64,000 bases of DNA from Adineta steineri (taxonomy: Eukaryota; Rotifera; Eurotatoria; Adinetida; Adinetidae): the NCBI GenBank assembly GCA_905250115.1, contig CAJNOI010000296.1, forward strand, positions 1-64,000. The letters run 5' to 3'. Positions within the stretch are counted from its first letter, which is position 1, and each line of letters begins with the position of its first letter. The notes under the pieces were generated by a model. The model was not told the DNA's origin, made no database searches, and saw only the letters and a list, made by a program, of their open reading frames with translations. The position numbers and the translations under genes were made by a program. Shown piece after piece: positions 1 to 13,300 of the stretch.

Positions 1-991
1 AAAAAAAAAAGAACTCATATAAATATATACAATAAAAGAACGGAAATTATCCTTGATAAAACTATCAACTTGATAATATATTATAAAATTTTAAGTTAAT
101 GTTTAAAGATGACTTTAAAGATACAGTTTTAATGAAAACTAAAGAAACCTTCACATATCATTTATTCAAATATTTATGCTTACACATGATTTAATTTCTT
201 TGTTCATGACATCAATTTCTGCTACACTTATTCAACTGGATAAAATGCTCTCAGTCTTATTATTTTTTTTTCTATTTATATTTTAAGTATAACATGAATT
301 CTAGTTAAGTATTAACGAATTTTAGTAATATTTAAGAAGTATATAGTTTAATAGAAAGTTTAAAAATAGTCGTCTTTCAGTCGTCTAAAGAATTTCTTAT
401 AAACTGAATAAAGATTGAGTGCCATCTGTCGAGAACATACATAAACTGTATATGGAAATAATTACATCGAGGTGTTTACTGTAAGAAAAATCCTCGAAAA
501 TTGACCTCAATTTGTTATCAAATAGAAACGTAAGCTAATTATAACATAAATTATTCAATGTTAACCTCGATATAGTTAACGATTATAATAAAATAAATAT
601 TAAAAAGGAATAAGTTTACAGCTTTATATATATATATGTGTTACTCAGTGGACATTTTTTTCATCAAAATATTAAATAAATATGTAAATCATTTAAACAA
701 GAAAACAGAACTTTTTTTTTCTCGTTTGTGTATTGATTTTTTAACTAATAGAAGAAGTTTTTATCATTACTGCAATTCTCTTAATAAGAAAAAAAAACTT
801 CCTTATCTATCATCGTTTATTTCCGATAACAAATATATGAAGTCCAAAAGAGAACTCATATCTAAATATATATACATACATCCGCATAATTTATTTTAGT
901 ATCTCTACTATTATTTATTCATCAGTCTACAACCACATAAACATTGTTTTACTCAATAAGTTATTTTGACATAAGATAAACATTAAATTAC
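1..991. other. AT-rich intergenic DNA, no gene seen
   Basis: Very AT-rich DNA with homopolymer runs. An 87-codon open stretch at 636-899 is Lys/Asn/Phe/Tyr-rich, as random AT-rich DNA would give, and resembles no family I recognise. The DNA may be intron if the candidate exon at 992-1054 is real. Confidence 0.5.
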
Positions 992-1054
992 CTGTTCTGA
1001 AGCAGGACCACTCATTTGAAATCGAAGCATTTTTTCTCGAATCGGTGCATCCAT
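992..1054 (-). CDS. Possible first coding exon of a minus-strand gene that runs off the left edge
   Basis: On the minus strand an ATG at 1054-1052 opens 21 codons. They read MDAPIREKML, then a segment ending in SGPASEQ. A good splice donor (CAG|GTAATT) follows immediately. The composition is less AT-biased than its surroundings and resembles real exons here. No downstream exon was found between 1 and 991, so the rest would lie outside the window. I do not recognise the peptide. A chance ORF beside a GT is the alternative. Confidence 0.35.
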
Positions 1055-4000
1055 TTTTTTTGTTTCGTCGTTAATATATTTTTACTTGGATATAAGAGTA
1101 AATGTAAATTTCATGGATTTTTGTTGGTATACTATGAATAATATGCTTATTCTGTTGTTTTAGTTAGTATCATCTGAAATATATATATATATATATATAT
1201 GTATAAATAGGAAAATCTTTTATCAGTCATTCCTTATTAGTAGACACGCACTAAAGATAGTCGATAAGAGCAAAACCAATACAGCACGCACGGTGACATA
1301 ATATATATTGATTCTCTGTCACAAGCTGCTACTTTTCTCTCTTCTTCACTCTACTTCGAACATTCTATGATTGATGGACAGATGGTAATGTGGAATTGCC
1401 ACTATTACCATCACAAAGGAGAAAGACAGACAACAGGAAAATGGAAAAATAATACAAAAAAAAACTTCAATTCTATACTTATTCTCTTAATCTATTACTA
1501 GCATTCGTCGCCATCGACAATCTCAAGAAAAGGCGCTGATGTCTCATTTTTACTAAACTAATGCCAATTAGTAACGCGCGTGTGTACTAGGAAAGTAACA
1601 CACCGAAATATAATACAGAAAAGAAAGATGGTTCAGACATAAGCCGGAATTTTACATTCGGTTAGTTAGTTTTTTAAGATGCGCTAGAGAATCTAGAGCG
1701 AATATACGAATGTATTCAAAATGGAAATGTTATACTAAAGAGGAACTTTAAAAATAATATACAATAAATTATTTTACAATGAGTATACCACTTATCTTCT
1801 TCTTCTATAATAGAATAACTAATTTATGTACTAACTATGACTTTATATACACGAGACGAGAAAATAATCAACTATTTATAATATATTCACTCGTTTCAAT
1901 TGAGAATATATTTTTTATTTAGTTTAATGAATTTTTATAGAACAATTGACTGATTAACTGACTCAATAGTTTAATGCAACTAAGCCTCTAGTATTTACTG
2001 AAGTTAAATATAACTATTGTTGAATGTGACAAAAAGATGGATCATAGTCACGCTTTATAGTAAAGAGTAGAAACGGATAGAAAATTGGAAGAAAATAGAA
2101 ATAGAGTTTTCATCTCTCGAGAAATGAAATGAGAACAATACTGAATGTAATTGGATGTCTGCATAGCATCGGTTTCGATATAATTTTCTGTATATAGAAC
2201 AGGCATAAGAAAACCGACTGATATCTTTCCATGCACAGACGAGTAGGACTCGATTATAACGATGCAATAGTAATGCTAAGTAACCACCGATAATAAAAAG
2301 CAAGCGAAGAAAAATATAATATAGGAACTTCTATCAAGTTGCTATTTCGAATAAGAGAGAGAGAGAGGGAAAAAACGAGAGAAAAAAATAGAAGCAAAAA
2401 AAAATCGAGAAATATATAGAAGAACATCCGACGACAAGAATAAAGCATCTATCATTGTTATCAATTTGTCTCAGTGGTTGCTTTCACTGCTATATAACGA
2501 GATGTTCGTTCGCGTATAAATCGATAACATGTTCTATTTAGAAATAAAGTTGAGTAAACTGATCATGATCAATATATAAAAGATTTTTGCTGTCATGATC
2601 ATTAAACGAATAGAGAGAAAAAAGTCGATAATAATAATGAACAACGATACTATAGTAATAGTAACGAGAATGATGAAATTATTAGAAGTAGATAGCCTAA
2701 AGATATAATATAATGTTGATAGGCCATTATGATCGATAGTATCTCTTAGTAGACTCTCAACAATGATAAAATTAATTTCAAAAAAAATTGAACATATATT
2801 CATCGTTCAGGTTGCTATTTTTTTCCCAATTGCTTTTTATCGTATATGATTTATCTATAATCCCTCGAATCTATCATTCACGATCAATTAAATCAATCAA
2901 AATATTTATTAATCATATCTAGAAGATCTAGGTAACTCGAATATCTTGTCATATAAATTTTATCTTAAATTAATACAATCTGACATTGTTATTGATTTTT
3001 AGTAGTTATGATAGAAAATTTAATACATAAAAGATATAATTTATAGAATCTTTTTCTTTTCATTCTCTCTCTCGAGAGATTCGCACACACATCAGAATCA
3101 GACAATAATTTTCCATATAATCTTTTGCCGCTTGATCTTTCATAAATCTTAGCTTATGGAAAAAGAACTCGTATTGTAGAATTATTTTCGACCTTATTTC
3201 ATGTCAATAAAAAAGAACTTATCGATCGATCAATGTGCGTGTCGATATTGTTACTATCGTTTTATTCGATTATTGATTGTATTAACTAATTTAATCTTTA
3301 ACATAAAACTCAAAATAAAGAAAACTTTATAGAAAATATTCCTTTTTATTATTCACTAAACAAAAACAAAATAAGATTATGATAATAATTCATATTGTTT
3401 TTCGCAGATTAATATATATATTTACTAGTTAGAACCAGATATATGGAAATTTTTTTATCATTAAACATGAAACTTCTTATAAGTGCAGGAAAAAACGTGC
3501 TATGAGTGGTCCTATATAAAAAATAATGCTTTTCATTATAATAAAGAATAGTTCAAGAGTAAATGATTTAGTTATTTCAGGAAAAAAGATACGTGTTTAA
3601 AAAGCATCTTGAATGCACATTAATTTAGCCTATATTTTTATAAGAACAATGTCCTTTGCGTGTCATCTAATTTATTACCGTTCAGACTGTAAATTATACC
3701 AGCGCATTGAATAAGAATGTAACAATTAGAAAGAGACTATAATATTAAAAAGAAAAAGAAAAATGAAGGTGTCAAATAAATATAATATAACGTAGTCATA
3801 TGTCATAGAAGTTAACCGCTATCAAATTTTTTATAGGATAACCTAAGAGATTATTATAATATATTAGAATAGTTTTTTTTCTAGACATAATTATATCGAT
3901 GTTTTCAGTATGTAAATGTCTAAGGAATCAATATCTATGTAAAAAAAAAGATACTGGAATTCTATAATTGCAATAGAAGATAAATCATGTCTTTAGCAAC

Positions 4001-6166
4001 ATAAACCTTAGTATAGTCAATCTATGTTAATAGTATTCTTATCAGATCAAAATGCACATTCATTTTATATTATTCCCTATCCTTATTTTATGCAAAATAG
4101 AATATATTTCATTAATATAATGTATGTTGTGTGTAAATAAAATATATCTCGATTTTAATATTTTATTACGAATAGTTTTGTTTCAAAGGATATCGTATGT
4201 TTATATCTGAAAACTTATTCAATTCTATGAGACGTTTAGGTTTTATGCTGCGATATAAAAAATAAGTGTTTTCTAATTATCAATTAATTCTGTTTTAAAT
4301 TGTCAGAAAAGCTTTTCAATATGCATTTTGTGTGAATTTATGCAAGGTCAATGAATAAAATGAGAACTATCATACTTCAATTTTCCTTTTATAATTAAGT
4401 GAACTGTTAACGATCTGATTAATGTGTGAATATTGTGTATTCTAGCGCTTAAAAATCAATTTTTTCTGCATTCATGAATATATTTCTCTGAAGATAAATG
4501 TATTCATTGTATTATTTATCATTTGTGATCCAGTATATATGCAAAATTAATATGAAAATATTTTTTTAAATAGTTAGTCGCGCATTCTCTTTTTTTTTGA
4601 TATCTTTTTATTCCCACTTATATAACATTTCCGTTTTCAAAACTCATATTGACAGTCATGATTAGAAGTCTACTCGATGGATTGATGAGTAATAATGCTC
4701 ACTAGGAACTTTTTTTTTCTTCTGAGTGCTTCTCAAGTCAAGAAGGAAAAAAAACGGTAATAGAAAACATTTTAATAAGAAATTACTCAAAGAAACTGAT
4801 TTAGCATGCTTAATATAAATAAATGCAAGTAGATAGCTTAATTCCTGAATGATAATACGACTAATTTACTATAATATTGACGTCGATCATTGATCAGTTC
4901 TTAGAATTAATTAGCTTTCGGTTCAAATAGTAGAATGCGTCAGCCTTTAGATCGTGAATCACAGTTGCACTTATTTCCTGCTTTTTATTATTGCTAGCTA
5001 AAATGAATTGTTAATTGTATGATTAGCTGGACTAACCTTTAAATAATCTAATGTTTTTGCATATCTCATGACCTTTTGACTTCCGCTTTTTTCATATGAC
5101 TGTGTCTTTAAAAGAAAAAATGATCTTAGAGTTCTATGGGAACTATTATCAATTAAGGTTATCAACACAAATAGAATTATTCTAAAATTCATTCTAAGCT
5201 ATTACTAGAGAATGAATGATTACATGATGAATACAGCAATAACAAATCATACATTATTTCAAGATCAGCCTATTGATACTTTTTAAATTAGTATGTTACT
5301 TGTTCACTGTCTCATCTATGATTTGAAAAGTAATTTAAAGAAATGATATATTCAAACACAGACCTAAAACGATGTTGGTGCCTAATATATAACATTTGAT
5401 AAGAAATTGATCATTTATAACATTGTGATATTTTGATCTCGTGATCTACAATACTACTCAGGAATAACAAAACTATAAGTGATTTTTTAATTTCTTCTTC
5501 ATAGATGATCGATTAATCTATATCACTTATACAAAGTGCTATAAATCAAAATATACTATGCGATCAATAGTTAATTGCCATAGAATTTATATGCAGATAT
5601 CTTTCATGCTTAATATTGATCTTCGTCATAGTTAACTTAGTATAAAATACGGTTTAAATAGATTTATCTGATTGATAGATTCATGTGTATACATTTTGCA
5701 CATATAAACTTGTATTGCGTAGAATATTTAACGATCATATAGACAGATTAAATTGATCAAGTATATTCTGATCTGTATTCTCAGATATTTTGTGCACGAA
5801 AAGAAACATGAACAAATTATAATGGATCTATTGCCGAAACGAGACACAAACAACTAAAATCATCTATCTAACAAAGTTAGTTGTTAATAGAATTAAAAAA
5901 GTGTCTTTTCTTTGCTACATATATATTTTATTCTATTTCGTGAATTCTCTAGTACAATATATATATATACACATACACATACAGATAAGAAAAAGAAAAT
6001 CTATCAGACAAGAAACGATCATATTTCGGGATAAATGAACAATTAAGATTTTGAACAAATATTATAGATAATACAATTTAATAATAAACATCAGTAAAAA
6101 ATCAAGAAGAAGAAGAAGAATAGAAGGCAATTTGAGATAATAAATCAATTTATATTTATATTCATT
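1055..6166. other. 5.1-kb AT-rich intergenic region
   Basis: No coding signal was found on either strand. Open stretches are short and low-complexity. It holds an (AT)n tract at about 1181-1200, a GA-rich tract near 2355-2375 and many A/T homopolymers. The promoter of a leftward gene starting at 1054, if real, would be here, as would the 3' flank of RACGAP1. Confidence 0.6.
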
Positions 6167-9062
6167 TTAAAGTGGAGAAAAAAATGTATTCGATGGTGCT
6201 GGATAAGTAGTCGGAGGTGTATTTTGATAATGTTGATGACGTGTTAAAATAGGTGTACCAATATTATGTTTATGAACTGGTGCAGATGGTTCATTATTAT
6301 CATTTTCAAGTAAAAATTTAGACCAATAATCATTTGGCATTTTAAGAAAGAATTCAAGTATTTTTGTTTGTTTATATGTTTCACCAACAATGTCAATACC
6401 AGTTACATGTTTTGATGAATAACCAATAATTGCTGGTCCCTATTACATAAAAAAATTCAAAATTAATTTACCAAAATTGATTTATTTACCATTGTTCGAC
6501 TTAAATTAAGTATTGGCATTCGACAAAGTGGTGATACAGCAACACGTTGTAAATGAAGAATCATAAATGCTAATGTATCACGATTTGGTTTTGGTAATTG
6601 TTGTATAAGTTCATCAAATTTTTGTTGTTTAACAAAATCTGATTCTTCTTCAATAACATTTGCAAATGTTTTCCATAAAGCATTTGTAAGTAATGATTCA
6701 GATAATGAACGAAGAAAATCTTTAACTACACCACAAATTAAATGTATATCATTGTAATGTGATAAATCAAATAAGCCTGTACGTGATTTTAATATACGTT
6801 CTTTAAGATCTTTTACTTGACCTTCAACGCTTAAAAGAGAGAGAGAAAAAAATATATAAACAATAGATTTTCGATCATAGAAAAGCTATTACAGTCGGAT
6901 TAATATTCAATCAAAATAAAAATTATTGCTTTTTTATAGAAGCTTATGTCTAAGTACGTCATATAAATAAACAATGACCTTGCAATTAAATTCTAATAAT
7001 GAAGGATTTTTCTAAGCAACTGTTCATAATATCTCAGAAGAACAAACAACAGCTGTCACTTCTATAAATCTACATTACATCAACAAGCTCGTTATTATCT
7101 TAGCTGTATGTTTGTATTATATTTAGAAGAATTCTTCTGTTCGGCATTATACAAACAAACAAACAAACGACTGTTAACTTGTTTTTATAGATAATATAGA
7201 GTATTCTGATAGATTTCGATAATTTATATAGAAAAAACTTTTTTTTATCTCGATTTTTAAAAGAAATGTTAAATCTATACATACACATTCAATCGATAAA
7301 TTCCGACTTCTTGTAATCCACGTTGTTCAATTTCTTTAATACAATGTACAAGTAAAGCAGGTACTTGTAACTGATTTGTTTCGCGTGTTGTAAATTTTGA
7401 TACAGCACCGCGATTTGGTGTTTTAATATTAGGTAAACAAAGTGTTGCACAATTTTCTTTGCAGCCCGTATGACACAGAGCACTACATGCTTGACAACGA
7501 TAAGCTAATTTACCAAAATGAATACGTTTAAGACACTATTAAAAAAGAAATTATCAATCAATTAAATTCAAATAATCATTTCAATCATACCACACAACAT
7601 GTTTCAGGTATAAGTATATTTCTTGAAATAAAATTATGTGCACGTGCACGTAACGTTCCAATACTTGATGGACTTGATTTCATTAGACTAGTTGGTGTTG
7701 CAATTTGTTGTATAGGTGTTGATGGTGTTAAAGCTTTTTGTTGTTGTTGATGTTGTGGTGCTGGTGGTGGACTAGTTAATTTTGGTAATGATGGATAAAG
7801 AGCTTGTTGAAGTTGTTGTTGATCTTCATCATGTTTGGACCAAAAAATATCATCTGTACTTAATTCAGATTCCTCTAGAAAAATAAATTGTTTGAAGGTG
7901 TGATATATAAAATGTTTTTCTTTTTCATTGTACCTGATTTATTTTCAAGCCATTGTTTTGATGGTTTTCGTACTTTTTGTTTTGGTCTTTGTTGACTTGA
8001 TAATGAATGACGAGCTGGTACACGCATTGGAGATGCATATTGTTCAACTTGTGCTCTTCCAACAGTTATATTTGAATAAGGTGAAGCACCTAATTGATCA
8101 GCAACATTTGTAGTTGCTCGATGTTGTTGTTCTTCATGATGAATTTCTGATGTTATTACAACAGGTCCATTATTTAAATCATTCATATCAACTGTTGTTG
8201 TTGTTGTTGCAACAATACGACCAATTGGATGAGACTAAAATTTATATCAAAATATTTTTTCTATTGTTGTTTCAATTTCGAAAAAAATTGAATTTACTTC
8301 ATCATGTTTTGGACGTTTGAAATCAATAGGATCAATTGAATTAATACCTCGTTTGATTCCACCAACACCTGTTGATTGACTAACAACTTTTGGTAAATTA
8401 TTTAAATTATCAAAATCAAGTTCTTCGCCAGTACAATTCTTATCCGATAAATCTGTTGTTGTTTCACTTTCAGATATGGCAGAATCACTATAAAAATTAA
8501 AAATTAACTTCAAAAAAAGAATATTCTATTAATAAAACAAACCGAAGTATGTCGCGTAATTGATCAAAAGCATTTTGTCCAGTTATTGTACCTCTAATTT
8601 GATCTAGACATCGTTGTAATTCATTTAAGCGTTCATTACTACGTTTATTATGTTGAGTTAAACGAAGAATTTGTGAACTATAATTAGAAGAAAAACTTAA
8701 TGATTATAAATAATACTTAAAATGATAGATAAATACCTTTGCGATTGTATTTTTTTATCCTTTCGTGCTAATTCTGTTCGATATTGTTCAACATATCGAT
8801 CCATTTGTTCGGTATATGATCGTAAATCAGCATGTTTACGACGAAGATCATTATGAAATTTGAGAAAAGCACTGAATTCTATGATGTCAAAAGTAAATAG
8901 ATTGAAGTTATTTATTTTTTTGTATATTCATGAAAGTCTTTTTTTAAACAAACCTTGATCACAACTACGTTGTGCTAAAAGATTATTGCGTGCAAAAATA
9001 TCTTGGTATGCTATTAAACGTTGTAATCGTGCTTTAAAATTAACGGCTGAATTTATCTCCAT
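6167..9062 (-). CDS. RACGAP1: Rac GTPase-activating protein 1 (MgcRacGAP/CYK-4)
   Basis: RACGAP1 partners the kinesin MKLP1 in centralspindlin at the spindle midzone and acts on Rho-family GTPases in cytokinesis. Nine exons (minus): 9062-8954, 8878-8737, 8677-8543, 8487-8298, 8234-7934, 7874-7591, 7535-7285, 6829-6490, 6439-6167. They give 674 codons plus stop, with all phases closing. The first three exons form the N-terminal coiled coil. A Gln/Ser/Pro-rich linker follows. Next is a C1 zinc finger starting HNFISRN with its Cys/His ligands (CCVC, CQAC, CHTGC). Directly after it comes a RhoGAP domain opening VPALLVHCI and carrying the arginine finger in GIYR. Domain order and length (human about 630 aa) match the family. 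The intron inside the RhoGAP domain is about 455 bp; the others are about 50-70 bp. The start is the first ATG of the coiled coil. Confidence 0.93.
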
Positions 9063-9596
9063 TGATATTATAAGAAAAGGAGATCTAAAGGAAGATTTAT
9101 TTACAATAAGAGTCAGTAGGAATAAGAAAATTTGCTAGTATGAATAGAGAACAGAGACTATGCTTGAAGAAAGAGTGCGCCTTTGTTGAACATATCCAAC
9201 AAAAAATGAGTAGAGAAAAAATTATCATAATAATAAAAATAATTGTAAATCATTATTATATTTCTAGAAAAAAGAATGTAATTATAAGCAGTTTTAATTA
9301 ATTTGCTCAAATTCTATATAATAGATGTCGCTATAATTCATGGTTTGTATCGAGATGGAAACGAAGGATGACACTAAGCAACAAATATGTAGCACTAATT
9401 TATGCATTAAACACTTTAAAGAAAAGAGTAGCCGTGTGATTGATCTTGTTAACATATGACATGCATTGTTTTAAATTATAGAAATTTGTTATCTTTTGAA
9501 TTTTAATTGTTAGATATACCACTGATTGATTGATTTATTCATAGTATAGTTCTTGTATAGATTTTAATTTTTATTTAAAAGAAGAATTCTTAAAAA
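9063..9596. promoter_or_regulatory. Intergenic region between divergent genes
   Basis: 534 bp separate the starts of RACGAP1 (-) and the SAMD15-like gene (+), so both promoters must lie here. It is AT-rich. I see no TATA-like or other motif convincing enough to name. Confidence 0.4.
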
Positions 9597-10216
9597 ATGG
9601 CAAACATGACAATGACTATGGCCGATTTACAAGAACTCGGCCGAACTGAAGACAATGAATCAGTGGAACGTACAAAAGCATTAGATATGGAATCTGGTCA
9701 AATTTCTGGTGCTGTTTATTGGTCATGTGATGAAGTTGCAGATTTTATTGAAATGCTTGGTTTTGAACGATATCGAGTATAATAAAGAAACAATTTATAT
9801 TTCATTTCTGTTAAGTAATATATTTAGGAATGTTTTCTTCGAAATAAAGTTGATGGACGTCGATTAATTTTATGTAATGCATCACGTTTGAATGCACTTG
9901 GTGTTACTGATTTTAAACATATTCTCGTAAGATATGATCATACTGAATAAATAAAATGTCAGCGAAAATTTTCATTATAATTTATATTATTTAGTCAATT
10001 GCAAAAAGTATTCGTGAATTATTAAATATTGAAGAACCTTATTGGAATCGAAGTATTTCATTGCCTTACTCAGAAGCTATCGGTCGATATCTTGAACAAC
10101 GTAGTGTTATGGGTCGTCGAGCAGATGAATTGGATTATGTTACATTTACTAATGACACACGTGATACTAAATTTCAACCGCTATTAACAAATCAAGGTAT
10201 TCTTACGTGGAACTAA
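9597..10216 (+). CDS. SAMD15: SAM-domain protein, SAMD15-like
   Basis: Three exons: 9597-9776, 9828-9926 and 9995-10216, with introns of 51 and 68 bp, give 166 aa. After an acidic N-terminus, a SAM domain runs from about residue 39 (VYWSCDEVADFIEMLGF) through GRRLILCNASRLNALGVTDF. A short conserved tail follows, containing LLNIEEPYWNRSISLPY and an LEQ segment. As far as I recall, that tail after SAM is the SAMD15 signature. It is much shorter than vertebrate SAMD15, whose long repetitive N-terminus is missing. SAM domains mediate protein-protein contacts; no biochemical role is established. The 3' end is ambiguous: an alternative donor at CAAG|GTATTC could splice to about 10267 and give a different short tail. 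Confidence 0.75.
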
Positions 10217-10327
10217 CATTATTTATTTATTTATTTCAAATCTAATTACACACAAATAAATTTACAGAAAACAAAAAAAGAAACATTTTTTTATACACTA
10301 ACACCTTTATATTGGGATCCATTTGAA

Positions 10328-13300
10328 TTAGACAGCAGATTCACTTCCGACTCGACTTGGTGGCCGTTGGGCGAATATCGATCCCTCTTTGTCAGCAATA
10401 TCGATGTCTGTACTCTGAAATAGTCGAAAAAAATGTTTTAAGTATTCATGAAAAAGATGTTAGATCATAAGCAGTAAAGGCGTCAATAAGAAGTGCATAT
10501 ATATAGTTAAGCAGATTATCTTACCGATCATCCTCGGAAAATGACCGTAATGGCTAGATATAGATACAAATATAGATACCGAATGCCATCATTTATGATA
10601 GAAAATTAATAAATATCTCAATGAAATATTATGAGATTTGACTTACCTTTGATCTAGCTAATGTTTCTCGTGATAAAGTTCGATTTTTAAGTCGATCAAT
10701 TACTGAAACAAGAGCTCCTTTATGTCCACCATGATAATAATTAACTTTCTTGCGATTTTGTTCTAACAGAGGTCCCCATTGTGGTTCTGGATTGATTAAA
10801 ACTCGATATGACTAAAAGTAATAAATTTCATCATAATATCTTTTTATCAGTTTAATTTTCTTACATTTCGATCGATCAATACAAAATGTATTATTGCATA
10901 TAAAGCATAGAATACAGTTCCTGATAAAATTAAAGCTACTAAACACCATCCAAGTTTATATGACCAATGAGGAAAATTATAATTTCCAAGTCTAAGTGCT
11001 GGAAAATTTATTGACGTAAATATAATCAATGCCTAAATATTTTAAATAATATTCGATAAAAGAAAACAATTAATAAATTTTCTTTTTCATACAAGGATGA
11101 TTATTGGTGTTATAAACATCCAACATATTTGAAATAAACGAAAAACTCGTACACCCATATTTTTTGGACCAACCATTGCTTTGATATCCTTACGGAAATT
11201 ATTACTTCCTAGAAAGAATAAACAATAGATATTATTTTTACTGATAAGTTTAATAATACAATGAGCAACAATAATTCAAACATGATTGCTAAATAAGTTT
11301 GTATTTTGAGTCACATTATTGGAGATAACGTGACTTTATCATATGAAATTACTCCTATCTGTTTAACACTCATTTGTTGATACATTATACGTTCATATAG
11401 AAGATAGAAGAGACTATCGAGAATATGAAACTAATTAGTTTAATCAGTATTTAGCTGAATTTTTTATCGTTTGTCAGAACATTTAAACACAGAGTCCGTG
11501 TATAGGGTGAATCAAAAATCTTGATAATTCTTAGAAGAAAGTGTTTATCTCTCATATCACAAATACAAAATCTTGATTTGCTCAAGACAGAATCAAACAC
11601 GTTATTTAGAAGTCCATTCAAGGTCATTTCAAATTACGAATATTTTAACACATACTATACACATATCGTCGTTCTATTCTCATGAACCCCTAATAGTGCA
11701 TTATTTAATATCCTTGTATTATGCTTCCTCATGAAAAATCTCAATATTTGCCATCTACAATGTGAAAGAAAAACATTTTTTTCAAATAAGAATCAGTAGG
11801 TCTTCGTCATAATTAGAAATACAATTAGGAAAATTTATGATAATATTCATCTAATTATAAAAAATTATGTTCAAAAACATACCGTAAACATAAGCAATAC
11901 AAATACATTCCAGTATGCCAATAGTAAATGCTGGATAAGAACTATTAAATTGATCTAAGAATGTTATCCAATAAATACCAGCCTAGAGAATTTCAAATAT
12001 AGATAGTTCAACTATAAAATTCTATAATACTTACATCAGTACATAGTAGCAAACCAAGTCCAAATGCAGATATACAAATAATAAGTGTAATTAATGTATG
12101 ATATCGACGTAATGCATGAATTTGATCGGTTATGACTGCAACAATCGTTTCAACACTAGCGAACTAAACAATAAAATGAATTTTTTCATTGATATTTACT
12201 CAATATAAAATTTATTACCATCGAATCTAGACCCAGTAGAATCAACATCAGAAAAAAAAGCATAGACCAAAGTGGTGCTGCTGGAAGTGTCGTGACTGCA
12301 TAGGGATAAACAATAAATGCAAGACCAGGACCTACATATGAAATTAATTTATTGTTTTTCAATAAAAACTACAAACAAAATATTCACCTTCTGATACGAC
12401 ATTTTCAACATCTTGTCCTGTAATATAAGATAAATAACCCAAATATGCAAATATAACAAATCCCGCAAAAATTGAAGTTAATATATTAGCAAGGCAAACA
12501 GTAATTGTATTTCTATAAAATGACAACGAATAAATAAATACTTGATTAGAACTATTAATTTTCATTTACCCAAGTATCTTTTGATTAAATTTATTATAAC
12601 TAGATAACGTGATTAAACCACCATACGAAACAGATAAAACGAAAAATATTTGATTTGCTGCATCATTCCATACACGACCATCAGCTAGTCGACTTAAATC
12701 AGGTTTCATATAAAAATATATACCCCGACCACATCCTGGTAATGTCCAACCACGAATACCAAGAATAAGAAGAATAACATATGGAAATATCGAAGTAAAA
12801 TATACAACCTAGACAAAGATAAACATCTTTTTATTTGTAATATTTAAGTAAAGAAAAATAATTTAAAGAGATTCCATAAAGCAAGACAATCAATCATAAG
12901 CATACGATATTCGATCAAGTAAAAATATCTCAATTTAACATGCATAGCTGTCCCAATATCATATATATACTTACAAAAAATCTTAACTAAAATTATTAGG
13001 TTAGTACAAATAATATATACATGAATAATTTGTTTTATTTCTTACTTTTCCTGAGAGTTTTATACCACGACAAAGACAAGCAAAGACTAAAACCCAAGCT
13101 GCTAGTAAACTTAATACAAGTGGCCATTCCATAGTCGATATATAACCAATACCTTGTGATTTATTTAATATAAAATTACTAAACAAAAACAAATATTTTT
13201 AAAAATATTTCATTATGTTCGTATTTACTTGAAATAATCATCGGATGGTAAAACAGGTTTTCGATATTGTATTCGACTTTCAATATTCCACCAACCAATT